From assembly GCF_000406105.1 (NCBI RefSeq), contig NZ_CM001974.1:62001-126000 (forward strand): DNA of 64,000 nt, written 5' to 3'. The translations under genes were made by a program, and so were the position numbers. Shown here one piece after another: positions 1 to 8,187 of this stretch (positions are counted from its first letter, which is position 1; every line of letters starts with the position of its first letter). The stretch comes from Dickeya chrysanthemi NCPPB 402 (GTDB lineage Bacteria; Pseudomonadota; Gammaproteobacteria; Enterobacterales; Enterobacteriaceae). Below the pieces are notes generated by a model. It saw only the letters and a program-made list of their open reading frames with translations, did not search any database and was not told the origin of the DNA.

Positions 1-458
1 TGTGCCAGCGCCAGCCGCTGTTGCATACCGCCGGATAACTGATGCGGGTACTTCTGGGCGGATTGCTCAAGCCCAACCTGGCGCAGCATCGTCATCGCCT
101 GGTCGCGAAGCGCCCGGCGGCGTGTACCCCATACCCGACCAAACCAGCGCGCTTCGGCGAACTCCGCGCCAATCATCACGTTTTCCACCACCCGCAGATG
201 AGGGAAAACCGAATAGCGCTGGAACACCACGCCGCGGTGTTCATCCGGCTCTTGCGGCATCGGTGCGCCGTCGAGTAGCAATTGGCCGCTGCTGGGGCTT
301 TCGGTACCGAGCAGCATCTTGAGAAAGGTGGTTTTGCCGCAGCCGGAGGCACCGACAATAGAGACGAACTCGCCCTCTTCAACGGATATGTTGAGCCGTT
401 CCAGCACCACCTGACCGTCGTACTCTTTTCTGAGATTTTTTAGCGTTAATAACGACAT
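1..458 (-). CDS. ABC transporter ATP-binding protein, C-terminus cut by window edge (probable guanidine importer)
   Basis: This is the ATPase of a nitrate/taurine-type ABC importer and would energise uptake on the inner face of the cytoplasmic membrane. Translating the minus strand from the ATG at 458 gives MSLLTLKNLRKEYDGQ, then Walker A GASGCGKTT near residue 40, a Q-loop (VVFQRYSVF) and the ABC signature LSGGMQQRLA near residue 142. The frame is still open at base 1, so Walker B and the C-terminus lie outside the window. It starts 27 bp after the permease stop, so it is the third gene of the transporter operon. The substrate is inferred from the guanidine-I riboswitch ahead of the operon, not from this protein. 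Confidence 0.85.
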   Translation of the reverse strand, partial: MSLLTLKNLRKEYDGQVVLERLNISVEEGEFVSIVGASGCGKTTFLKMLLGTESPSSGQLLLDGAPMPQEPDEHRGVVFQRYSVFPHLRVVENVMIGAEFAEARWFGRVWGTRRRALRDQAMTMLRQVGLEQSAQKYPHQLSGGMQQRLALA

Positions 459-485
459 AGATTCTCCAGCGTTCTGGTCGACGGT

Positions 486-1298
486 TTATTTCGCGTAATA
501 CCAGGGCCAGCCGCGACGGCTGACGACCCGCAGCAGCACGTCGAGCAGGAACGCCAGCGCGGTTATCCAGGCGACGTAGGGCAGAATGACGTCCATCGCC
601 AGGTAGCGGCGCATCAGGAAGATGCGGTAACCCAGCCCCTCGGTGGCGGCGATGGCTTCGGCGGCGATCAGAAACAGCCAGGCGGAGCTGAGCGACAGGC
701 GTACGGCGTCCAGCAAGCGCGGCATCAGTTGTGGCAGGATCACCCGCCACAAGATCTGGCCGCTGTGGCCGCCGAGGGTTTGCGCTTTCACCAGTTGTTC
801 CTGCGGCAGGCTCTGGATGTAGAGTTGCAGGTCGCGCACGATAAACGGGGTAATTCCCACCATGATCAGCACCACCTTGGAGACCTCGCCCAGCCCGAAC
901 ACGATAAACAGGATCGGTAGCACCGCTAGCGGCGGGATCAGTGCAAACAGGGTGATCAGCGGCGACAGGGTGGCCCGCACCGCCGGCAGTGCGCCGCACA
1001 GCAGGCCGAATACCAGCGCCAGCACGGCGCTTAAGCCAACGCCGGTCAACAGCCGCAGCAGGCTGGCGGCGGTATCTACCCACAACAGGTATTCGCCGGT
1101 GCGCTCGTTGGGTTCAAACGCCATGCGATGCATGGCCTGCGCCATCGCGCCCAGCCCCGGCAACAGCTTGTCGGCGGCATTCACCGCCAGCCGGGCGTCG
1201 GACGCCATCAGGTAGACGAGCAACAGCGCCAGTAGCGGCAGAAACCCCATCATCCCGCGCGTCAGCGGCAACGGCTGGTAGTTGATCAATTTGCGCAT
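486..1298 (-). CDS. ABC transporter permease (nitrate/taurine type, probable guanidine importer)
   Basis: This 270-residue integral membrane protein forms the channel of the importer. It has about six hydrophobic segments, beginning at residues 17-32 (MGFLPLLALLLVYLM), and a cytoplasmic EAA-type loop near residues 170-190 (KAQTLGGHSGQILWRVILPQLM) that normally contacts the ATPase. These are traits of the BPD_transp_1 family. It sits between the binding protein (16 bp upstream) and the ATPase, with the same strand and spacing throughout, so the three are probably one transcript. The family assignment is secure. The substrate is inferred from the riboswitch upstream of the operon. Confidence 0.85.
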   Translation of the reverse strand: MRKLINYQPLPLTRGMMGFLPLLALLLVYLMASDARLAVNAADKLLPGLGAMAQAMHRMAFEPNERTGEYLLWVDTAASLLRLLTGVGLSAVLALVFGLLCGALPAVRATLSPLITLFALIPPLAVLPILFIVFGLGEVSKVVLIMVGITPFIVRDLQLYIQSLPQEQLVKAQTLGGHSGQILWRVILPQLMPRLLDAVRLSLSSAWLFLIAAEAIAATEGLGYRIFLMRRYLAMDVILPYVAWITALAFLLDVLLRVVSRRGWPWYYAK

Positions 1299-1314
1299 CC
1301 GGCGTTCTCCCGTA

Positions 1315-2370
1315 TTACAGCTTGTTGTCGACAGCCAGTTTCAGGAATTCGTCGCTGAAACGCAGTTTGACGTTGCCGGTGTTGCCCCACACGCCCGCCG
1401 GCGTGGCGACACCCACGATGTCGGCACCCAGCGCGCCCTCGCCCAATAAGCCGTGACGGAAGGAAAACTCCGCTACAGACTGCATGGTGGTTTTCAACTG
1501 GGCGTTTTGGACGAATTCCAGCGTCTGTTTCGGGGTTGCGAACAGGTGGGTGGCGGCCAGTTGTTCGTCAAATCCGGCCAGATCGGTACCGGCGGCTTGC
1601 CCCATGAAGGTGCGGGCCTGACGGGCGCCGTCGCTGTCGCCAGACATGACTTGCAGGGTTTCATACCAGGCGCCGGTCAGCGCCTTACCCAGCTCAGGGT
1701 GTTTTTTCAGCGTGGCGGTGTTGACCACCAGCAAATCGAGGATCTCGCCGGGAATTTGTGCGGAAGAAAACGCCAGTTGGCTGCCCGGCTGTTTCTTCGC
1801 TTCTGCCAGCAGCGGGTTCCAGGTGACGATGGCCTGAACATCAGGTGTGCCGAACGCCGCGACCAGATCGGCATCGGCGGTATTCACCACCTTGATGTTC
1901 TTTTCGCTCATGCCGTTCTTTTCCAGCGCCCGCGCCAGCAGGTAATGCGAAACCGACAACTGCACCAAGTTAATCGGCTTACCCTTGAGCGCGTTCAGGT
2001 TATTGGTGCCTTTGATCAGAATACCGTCGTTGCCGTTTGAGTAGTCGCCGACGATAAGCGCGGTGCTGTCTACGCCGCCGACGGCTGGGATGGTCAGGGC
2101 GTCCATGTTGGTCATGGCGCAGCCGTCAAAACCGCCGGAGGTGTATTGGTTAACCGATTCGATGTAATCATTGACCTGTACAAACTGGATATCGATGCCG
2201 TATTTGTCGGCCCATTTTTTGATAATGCCGTGCTGCTGGGCGTAATCCCAAGGCATCCAGCCGGCGTAGATAGACCAGCAGAGTTTAAAGGCGGGTTTGT
2301 CGGCGGCCTGCACGCCAAGGCTGCACAACGCCAGCGCGCAAACAAGCAGTAATCGTAGAATCGTTTTCAT
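1315..2370 (-). CDS. periplasmic substrate-binding protein of ABC importer (probable guanidine uptake)
   Basis: This 351-residue secreted binding protein has a clear signal peptide: MKTILR, a hydrophobic core, and a likely cleavage after GVQA before ADKPAFK. The mature part resembles NMT1/SsuA-type binding proteins annotated as putative urea ABC transporter components; visible segments include AGWMPWDYAQQHGIIKKW and GGFDGCAMTNMDAL. It is the first gene of the operon and lies 80-170 bp downstream of a guanidine-I riboswitch, the usual arrangement for guanidine importers of guanidine-carboxylase gene clusters. The catabolic genes are not in view and may continue left of the window. Binding of guanidine is therefore inference from the RNA element and family. 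Confidence 0.85.
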   Translation of the reverse strand: MKTILRLLLVCALALCSLGVQAADKPAFKLCWSIYAGWMPWDYAQQHGIIKKWADKYGIDIQFVQVNDYIESVNQYTSGGFDGCAMTNMDALTIPAVGGVDSTALIVGDYSNGNDGILIKGTNNLNALKGKPINLVQLSVSHYLLARALEKNGMSEKNIKVVNTADADLVAAFGTPDVQAIVTWNPLLAEAKKQPGSQLAFSSAQIPGEILDLLVVNTATLKKHPELGKALTGAWYETLQVMSGDSDGARQARTFMGQAAGTDLAGFDEQLAATHLFATPKQTLEFVQNAQLKTTMQSVAEFSFRHGLLGEGALGADIVGVATPAGVWGNTGNVKLRFSDEFLKLAVDNKL

Positions 2371-2445
2371 GGTGAATTTCCTCTGACGTTGGGCGCAATC
2401 ATTAAAGAAAGAAAAAGCAGGAGGGCGGCGAGCATGTATCTCGCT

Positions 2446-2542
2446 GTATCCTCCCGGGCTTTTTTCCCGCCGTGTAACCGCCAGAGGGCGGTCGGTGACT
2501 CTCGGACCTGCGCAGTGAAGCCGGAACCCTAGTCACCCATTT
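2446..2542 (-). promoter_or_regulatory. guanidine-I riboswitch (ykkC, subtype 1)
   Basis: Read on the minus strand, the leader contains, in order, the conserved blocks CTAGGGTTCCG (2532-2522), GGTCCGAGAGTCACCGACC near 2507-2488, GGCGGTTACACGGCGGGA and finally AAAGCCCGGGAGG near 2462-2450. These are the hallmark segments of the ykkC class I aptamer, which binds guanidinium. It lies 80 bp ahead of the binding-protein start, so it should switch on the importer when guanidine is present. I did not model the expression platform. Confidence 0.9.
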
Positions 2543-3083
2543 CCAAATTGTCTGGCGACACCGGTTGCCCGCTATCGCTCCTGCTGCCAGCGATATAAAG
2601 CAAAATACTTGCCAGCTTGCGTGGCAGGATAAGAACTCTGGGGGAGATTTGTTTTATTTTGATTTATCTTTCAATTGATTAAAAAATTCGTCATGAAGCA
2701 AGACGGCAGGTTAACGGGCGGAGGGATTGCTCTCGGTGCTCAGTGTGCATTGCCGGGGTGCACTATTTATGTGCAAGATGCTTTATGTGCAAGATGGCGT
2801 GTTATGTGCAAGCAAGATAGTGTGTTATGTGCGAGATAGTGTGCAACTGTGCGCGCATGGCTAGAACAGAACAGAGGATTCTGCAGGTGGTACGGCACCG
2901 ATCCGGCGTAGAATAGTGATTCTTGATGAATGAGCAGGCTGTCGGGTGAAAAAAACAGGCGTCGCCTGTGCCATGCGGCACGGGTTCGGTTACGCTTATG
3001 GCGACATGACTCGTCGGGTGATGGCTCGTTGGTGATGAAAGAAGGCCGCCGAGTCAGGGTAGTGAAAATAAACAGGAGTAGTA
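2543..3083. other. intergenic region, no gene recognised
   Basis: The interval lies between the riboswitch-controlled operon (leftward) and the yiaF-like gene (rightward). It should hold both promoters. Its only conspicuous structure is a cluster of short direct repeats at 2767-2837. A short open frame at 2930-3175 overlaps the yiaF start in another frame and has no recognisable protein features. Confidence 0.5.
2767..2837. repeat. four imperfect short direct repeats (TTATGTGCAAGAT)
   Basis: TTATGTGCAAGAT occurs exactly at 2767-2779 and 2783-2795. A third copy starts at 2802 with a 3-base duplication (TTATGTGCAAGCAAGAT), and a fourth at 2825-2837 reads TTATGTGCGAGAT. Copy starts are 16, 19 and 23 bases apart. 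This looks like slipped-strand tandem growth, although a multi-copy protein-binding site cannot be excluded. Confidence 0.7.
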
Positions 3084-3794
3084 ATGATGTTGGCGGATTA
3101 CCGTTCGCGCTGGCTGCTGCCAGTGGTTATGTTGGTTATGGCATTGCAACTGTCGGCTTGCGGCGACAAAGATAAGGACGCACGTCAGGCGTTCATCACT
3201 TTCCTGCAGGGGGTTTCACAACAGGAAGGGCGTCAGTTGCCTGCGTTGACTGAACAGCAGAAACAGAGCTTCGGGCGATTTACCCAGGATTATGCGGTGA
3301 TGACCGGTTTCAACCAGCAACTGGATCAGGCGCTGGCGGCCAGTCTGACGCCGGTGCTGGATGTGGTATCCCGCATTCGCGTACCGCAGGATTACATGAC
3401 GCAGCGCGATAACCTGCGTCAGGCGCTTGGCGGCCTCAACATGCTGAGCCCGCAGGTGCAGAACGCGAAAACCCAGGCAGACAACGCCCGCAAGGCGCTG
3501 AAGCAGTCGGAAGAGTTGCAGACGGTGTATGACAAGGTCTACAACCGCGCCGTTTCTTTGCCGGCCAATGCGATGGTGACGGTAGTGCCGGCCAGTACCT
3601 CATTTGCGCAGAGCGTTGTGCAGGTGGGTGATTATCTGCAGGCTCAAGGCAATCAGGCGGTATTTGGCAACAACGGCGTGCAGTTCCACACCCAGCAGCA
3701 GGTGGACCAGTACAACAGTTTGATGACGGATATTGCTAATCAGCAGCAAAAACTGTTTACCACTCTCAAATCTCAGAATTTCCTGCCTCGCTAA
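3084..3794 (+). CDS. yiaF: DUF3053 family lipoprotein, YiaF-like
   Basis: A 236-residue lipoprotein resembling E. coli YiaF (DUF3053), whose biochemical role is not established. It begins MMLADYRSRW, followed by a hydrophobic stretch and a lipobox LSAC with the acylated cysteine near residue 26, so it should be anchored in the membrane facing the periplasm. The rest is largely helical with many Gln residues; shared family segments include RVPQDYMTQRDNLR and NAKTQADNARKALKQSE. An AGGAG ribosome site precedes the tandem ATGATG, and either ATG could serve as start. It is a single gene ahead of the mannitol operon. Confidence 0.8.
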   Translation: MMLADYRSRWLLPVVMLVMALQLSACGDKDKDARQAFITFLQGVSQQEGRQLPALTEQQKQSFGRFTQDYAVMTGFNQQLDQALAASLTPVLDVVSRIRVPQDYMTQRDNLRQALGGLNMLSPQVQNAKTQADNARKALKQSEELQTVYDKVYNRAVSLPANAMVTVVPASTSFAQSVVQVGDYLQAQGNQAVFGNNGVQFHTQQQVDQYNSLMTDIANQQQKLFTTLKSQNFLPR

Positions 3795-3861
3795 TACCGC
3801 TTGTTACTGCTTGCGATATGGGCCGGTTTTCGTGTGAAGACCGGCCGGTTCGCAAATATAT

Positions 3862-3877
3862 TGTGATTTAAATCACA
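3862..3877. promoter_or_regulatory. CRP-like site 1 of mtlA
   Basis: TGTGATTTAAATCACA is a perfect TGTGA-N6-TCACA palindrome, the optimal CRP recognition core. It is the most distal of four such sites ahead of mtlA, consistent with catabolite control of mannitol uptake. Confidence 0.85.
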
Positions 3878-3905
3878 TATACAGCATAAATCCAATTCAA
3901 TAAAG

Positions 3906-3921
3906 TGTGATATTTATCACC
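3906..3921. promoter_or_regulatory. CRP-like site 2 of mtlA
   Basis: TGTGATATTTATCACC matches the CRP palindrome at 9 of 10 conserved positions. It starts 44 bp after site 1. Confidence 0.75.
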
Positions 3922-3977
3922 TTTTGTCGTTGGTGGATTGTTTTTTTCTGAGCGACAACCCCTCTTTATTATTTTTT

Positions 3978-3993
3978 TGTGAATCATGTCACT
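3978..3993. promoter_or_regulatory. CRP-like site 3 of mtlA
   Basis: TGTGAATCATGTCACT matches 9 of 10 conserved CRP positions. It starts 72 bp after site 2. Confidence 0.75.
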
Positions 3994-4021
3994 TATTTGT
4001 GGCTGACTTGTGGGTTATTTA

Positions 4022-4037
4022 TGTGATTTTGATCACG
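4022..4037. promoter_or_regulatory. CRP-like site 4 of mtlA
   Basis: TGTGATTTTGATCACG matches 9 of 10 conserved CRP positions. It starts 44 bp after site 3 and is the closest to mtlA, leaving about 235 bases before the start codon for promoter and leader. Confidence 0.75.
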
Positions 4038-4273
4038 TTTTTTCCTCGGGTTGCGGTCTGGAAATCACGTGCTAGAGTCCGCTGTGATAACGGGTTTTTG
4101 GGGCCACGCTATTGGGGTTTTTCGCCGTCACGGGATGTCGCTTCACGACGCGCCATAAAACAGTCATAGCGGCACGCGACCTCATGACGCCGACGGAAGT
4201 CATCACGCTGTCTAACAATCAATAATTATCGCGCGAACGCTTTCCGCCGCGCGCTTCAAAGGGGTGTATCGCT

Positions 4274-6181
4274 ATGCTCTCACCAGATACCAAGGTCAAG
4301 GTGCAGAATTTTGGCCGCTTCCTGAGCAATATGGTGATGCCGAATATCGGCGCCTTTATTGCCTGGGGGATTATCACAGCACTGTTTATTCCTACCGGAT
4401 GGATCCCTAACGCGACGCTGGCCAAGCTGGTCGGCCCGATGATCACCTATCTGTTGCCGTTGCTGATTGGTTTTACCGGCGGCCGTCTGGTCGGGGGTGA
4501 GCGTGGCGGCGTGGTCGGCGCGATTACTACTATGGGTGTCGTCGTCGGTACCGATATTCCGATGTTCCTCGGCGCCATGATTGCCGGTCCGTTGGGTGGC
4601 TGGGCGATCAAGCGCTTTGATGCGGCGGTGGACGGCAAAATCAAAAGCGGCTTTGAGATGCTGGTCAACAACTTCTCCGCCGGTATCATCGGCATGTTGC
4701 TGGCTATCCTGTCGTTTCTGGCGATCGGCCCATTAGTTGAAGCGCTGTCGCGTATTCTGGCTGCCGGCGTGCACCTGATGGTGCAGAACAACCTGCTGCC
4801 GCTGGCGTCGATTTTCGTTGAACCGGCGAAGATCCTGTTCCTGAATAACGCCATTAACCACGGTATCTTCTCGCCGCTGGGCATCCAGCAGGCGACGGAA
4901 GCCGGGAAATCGATCTTCTTCCTGATCGAGGCCAACCCCGGTCCGGGCATGGGCGTGCTGATGGCGTACATGCTGTTCGGGCGTGGCAACGCTAAACAGT
5001 CTGCGCCGGGCGCGGCCATCATCCACTTTCTCGGCGGGATCCATGAAATCTACTTCCCGTATGTACTGATGAACCCGCGTCTGATCATCGCCGTTATTCT
5101 CGGCGGTATGACCGGTGTGTTCACACTGGGCCTGTTGAATGGCGGTCTGGTATCGCCGGCGTCGCCGGGTTCCATCCTGGCGGTATTGGCGATGACGCCG
5201 AAAGGCGCGTATTTCGCTAATATCACGGCTATTGCCGCTGCTTTTGCGGTCTCCTTTGTGGTGTCGGCCATCCTGTTGAAAAGCAGCAAAGTGAAGGATG
5301 ATGATGAACTGGAGCAGGCGACTCGCCGCATGCAGGAGATGAAATCCGCCTCCAAAGGTCAGGCGGTCGGCGGCGTAAGCGGCGATCTGGGGACCGTGCG
5401 TAAAATCATCGTTGCTTGCGATGCGGGTATGGGGTCCAGCGCGATGGGCGCCGGGGTACTGCGTAAAAAAGTGCAGGATGCAGGCTTGCAGGCTATTTCA
5501 GTGACCAACTGCGCCATCAATAATTTGCCGGACGATGTGGATCTGGTGATTACGCACCGCGACCTGACGGAACGTGCTATGCGTCATGCACCGCAGGCAC
5601 AGCATATTTCGCTGACCAACTTCCTCGATAGCCATCTGTACAACGATTTGGTGGCCCGCTTGCAGGCCGCGCAGTCCGGCAGCGTTAAACCGGCTCAGGC
5701 GGCCCCAGCCGTTGAACCGGCCGCCGCGCCGCAGGCGCTGTTCCAACTGACGGAAACAAACGTCTTCCTGAACTTGCAGGCGGCGGATAAAGAACAGGCT
5801 ATCCGCTTTGCCGGCGAACAACTGGTAAAAGGCGGGTATGTTGAGCCGGCGTATGTCGATGCGATGCTGGAGCGTGAGAAACTGACGTCTACCTATTTGG
5901 GTGAGTCGATCGCCGTGCCGCACGGGACGATTGAAGCCAAGGACCGCGTACTGAAAACCGGCGTGGTGTTCTGCCAGTACCCGCAAGGGGTGCGCTTCGG
6001 CGACGATGAGGATGACGTGGCCCGCCTGGTCATCGGTATCGCGGCTCGCAACAACGAACATGTGCAGGTTATCACCAACCTCACCAGTGCGCTGGATGAT
6101 GAGTCAGTCATAGAACGGCTGGCTCAAACGGAGAATGTGCAGGATGTCCTTGACCTGCTCTCCGGCAAATCTCCTGCCTGA
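4274..6181 (+). CDS. mtlA: PTS mannitol-specific transporter subunit IICBA
   Basis: This 635-residue permease imports mannitol and phosphorylates it to mannitol-1-phosphate. The membrane IIC domain (about residues 1-345) carries the conserved GGIHEIYFPYV segment. The IIB domain (about 375-470) has the phosphocysteine in VACDAGMGSS (Cys near 382). The C-terminal IIA domain (about 490-635) has the phosphohistidine in AVPHGT (His near 550). An Ala/Pro-rich linker (VKPAQAAPAVEPAAAPQ) separates IIB from IIA. Length and domain order match E. coli MtlA. It is the first gene of mtlADR and is preceded by four CRP-like sites, so cAMP-CRP activation with MtlR repression is expected. Confidence 0.97.
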   Translation: MLSPDTKVKVQNFGRFLSNMVMPNIGAFIAWGIITALFIPTGWIPNATLAKLVGPMITYLLPLLIGFTGGRLVGGERGGVVGAITTMGVVVGTDIPMFLGAMIAGPLGGWAIKRFDAAVDGKIKSGFEMLVNNFSAGIIGMLLAILSFLAIGPLVEALSRILAAGVHLMVQNNLLPLASIFVEPAKILFLNNAINHGIFSPLGIQQATEAGKSIFFLIEANPGPGMGVLMAYMLFGRGNAKQSAPGAAIIHFLGGIHEIYFPYVLMNPRLIIAVILGGMTGVFTLGLLNGGLVSPASPGSILAVLAMTPKGAYFANITAIAAAFAVSFVVSAILLKSSKVKDDDELEQATRRMQEMKSASKGQAVGGVSGDLGTVRKIIVACDAGMGSSAMGAGVLRKKVQDAGLQAISVTNCAINNLPDDVDLVITHRDLTERAMRHAPQAQHISLTNFLDSHLYNDLVARLQAAQSGSVKPAQAAPAVEPAAAPQALFQLTETNVFLNLQAADKEQAIRFAGEQLVKGGYVEPAYVDAMLEREKLTSTYLGESIAVPHGTIEAKDRVLKTGVVFCQYPQGVRFGDDEDDVARLVIGIAARNNEHVQVITNLTSALDDESVIERLAQTENVQDVLDLLSGKSPA

Positions 6182-6189
6182 CAGATAAA

Positions 6190-6219
6190 AAAGTGCCGCC
6201 TTCGGGCGGCGCTTTCTTT
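6190..6219 (+). terminator. stem-loop between mtlA and mtlD
   Basis: AAGTGCCGCC-TTCG-GGCGGCGCTT forms a 10-bp stem (one G-T pair) with a stable UUCG-type loop, followed by a short T-rich run. It lies between two genes of one operon, so it more likely attenuates or protects the mtlA mRNA 3' end than fully terminates. Confidence 0.6.
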
Positions 6220-6256
6220 CACGGATTGTTAAATCTCAGCAGTAAGGTTATGCATG

Positions 6257-7405
6257 ATGAAAGCATTACATTTTGGGGCCGGCAATATCGGCCGTGGGTT
6301 TATCGGCAAGCTGCTGGCGGATGCCGGCATTGCCCTGACGTTTGCCGATGTGAATCAGCCGTTGCTGGATGCCATCAATCAGCGTGGCAGCTATCCGGTG
6401 CGGATTGTCGGCGAACAGCAGCGTGTGGAAACGGTTAATCAGGTTAATGCGGTACACAGCGGCAGCCCGCAGGCGGTTGAACTGATTGCCGAGGTTGACC
6501 TGGTGACGACGGCGGTGGGGCCGCAGATACTGGCGAAGATCGCCGGGGCGATTGCTCAGGGGCTGGTGAAGCGTCAGGAAAGCGGTAATACCTCGCCGCT
6601 GAATATCATTGCCTGCGAGAACATGGTGCGAGGCACCAGCCAGCTCAAACAGCATGTGCTGGCGCAACTGCCGGAGAATACGCAGGCGTGGGTCGCGCAG
6701 CATGTCGGTTTCGTGGATTCGGCGGTAGACCGTATTGTGCCGCCGGCCGAAGCGGGCGAATCCGACCCGCTGGCGGTGACGGTGGAAACCTTCAGCGAAT
6801 GGATCGTGGATAAAACCCAGTTTACCGGCGAGCCGCCGGCGATCGCCGGTATGGAGCTGACCGATAACCTGATGGCTTTCGTTGAACGCAAGCTGTTCAC
6901 CCTTAACACCGGCCATGCGATTACCGCCTATCTCGGCCAGCGTGCCGGGCACGGCACCATCCGCGATGCGATTCTGGACCCGGCGGTCCGCCAGGTCGTG
7001 CAGGGTGCGATGGAAGAGAGCGGTGGCGTACTGATTCGTCGCTATGGTTTTGATGCCGATAAGCATCAGGCTTATATCTGCAAAATTCTTACCCGTTTTG
7101 AAAACCCGTGGCTGCACGACGAGGTGGAACGCGTCGGCCGTCAGCCGTTGCGTAAGCTCAGCGCCGGCGATCGGCTGATCAAACCACTGCTGGGTACGCT
7201 GGAATACGGCCTGCCGCACGATAATCTGATCCAGGGGATTGCCGCGGCGATGCACTACCGTAGCGAGCAGGATCCGCAGGCGCAGGAACTGGCGGCGTTA
7301 ATTGCTTCCGCGGGGCCGCAGGCTGCACTGGCGCAGATTTCAGGTCTGGACGCTGATAGCGAGGTTGTCGGAAAAGCGGTGAGTGTGTATAACGCCATGC
7401 AATAA
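6257..7405 (+). CDS. mtlD: mannitol-1-phosphate 5-dehydrogenase
   Basis: This NAD-dependent enzyme oxidises mannitol-1-phosphate from MtlA to fructose-6-phosphate. The N-terminus [17 protein letters not shown] is the dinucleotide-binding glycine-rich loop, and the catalytic lysine-containing region of polyol-specific long-chain dehydrogenases is visible further on ([18 protein letters not shown]). Two ATGs lie in tandem at 6254 and 6257. I chose 6257 because it gives the 382-residue length and N-terminus of E. coli MtlD. It is the second gene of the operon, 75 bp after mtlA across a stem-loop. Confidence 0.96.
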   Translation: MKALHFGAGNIGRGFIGKLLADAGIALTFADVNQPLLDAINQRGSYPVRIVGEQQRVETVNQVNAVHSGSPQAVELIAEVDLVTTAVGPQILAKIAGAIAQGLVKRQESGNTSPLNIIACENMVRGTSQLKQHVLAQLPENTQAWVAQHVGFVDSAVDRIVPPAEAGESDPLAVTVETFSEWIVDKTQFTGEPPAIAGMELTDNLMAFVERKLFTLNTGHAITAYLGQRAGHGTIRDAILDPAVRQVVQGAMEESGGVLIRRYGFDADKHQAYICKILTRFENPWLHDEVERVGRQPLRKLSAGDRLIKPLLGTLEYGLPHDNLIQGIAAAMHYRSEQDPQAQELAALIASAGPQAALAQISGLDADSEVVGKAVSVYNAMQ

Positions 7406-7565
7406 TCGGCGCGTCTCGGCACAGGTCAGGCTGTGTCCCTGCTTTTCAATCGATTGCGTTGGATAGGGAGGGCGTTGGCGATGAAAAACCATGCCCTCGT
7501 GGCGTCAGCCGCTCCACCGCGCAGGGGGCAATACTGTGCGCAGAATTAACGTACGAGAAGCGACG

Positions 7566-8096
7566 ATGGACGATACGCAGGCATTTGAAAATCGGGTACT
7601 GGAATCCCTGAATGCATCGAAGACAGTCAGAAGTTTTATGCTGATGGCGGTCGAATTATTGGCTGAAGCCGTCAGCCTGTTGATGTTGCAGGCGTTTCGT
7701 AAAGACGACTATGCCGTGAAGTACGCCGTCGAGCCGTTGTTATCCGGCAGCGGGCCGCTGGGCGAACTGTCGGTGCGGTTAAAGCTGATTTACGGGCTGG
7801 GCATGATTAGCCGCAAAGAGTATGAAGATACGGAACTGCTGATGGCGTTGGGCGAGGAATTGGCCCACGATGAGCACGCGTATCGGTTTACTGATGACGA
7901 AATCCTGGGGCCGATCAGCGAGTTGCATTGCGTGAGCAGCCTGCCGCCGTCGCCGATACCGCCGTCCGGCGTTGATCCCGACGATGCGCTGCTGGCGGCC
8001 ATGCAACAGCAGCGTTATCAACAGATGGTGCGCTCCACGCTGGTATTGTCGCTGACTGAACTTATCGCCGGCATCAGCCTGAAAAAGGCATTCTGA
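7566..8096 (+). CDS. mtlR: mannitol operon repressor
   Basis: MtlR represses mannitol operon expression in enterobacteria. The family has no classical helix-turn-helix. The 176-residue protein starting MDDTQAFENRVLESLNASK shares long stretches with E. coli MtlR (VKYAVEPLL, RLKLIYGLGMISRKEYED, ELHCV, LVLSLTELIAGISLKKAF). The same frame is open from 7491, but the upstream codons do not resemble the family and the ATG at 7566 is the better start. It is the third mtl gene, 160 bp after mtlD, and is followed by a strong terminator. Confidence 0.92.
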   Translation: MDDTQAFENRVLESLNASKTVRSFMLMAVELLAEAVSLLMLQAFRKDDYAVKYAVEPLLSGSGPLGELSVRLKLIYGLGMISRKEYEDTELLMALGEELAHDEHAYRFTDDEILGPISELHCVSSLPPSPIPPSGVDPDDALLAAMQQQRYQQMVRSTLVLSLTELIAGISLKKAF

Positions 8097-8120
8097 TTTC
8101 AGCGAATCACCACAATAAAA

Positions 8121-8152
8121 CAGGGCAACCTATTCGGGTTGCCCTTTGTTTA
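8121..8152 (+). terminator. rho-independent terminator of the mtl operon
   Basis: CAGGGCAACC-TATTC-GGGTTGCCCT followed by TTGTTTATC forms a strong GC stem with a T-rich tail, 25 bp after the mtlR stop. The A-rich flank on the other side may let it also serve the convergent chemoreceptor gene. Confidence 0.85.
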
Positions 8153-8187
8153 TCTTTCTATTTTCGCGCTTTGCGCTATCGCCGGTT

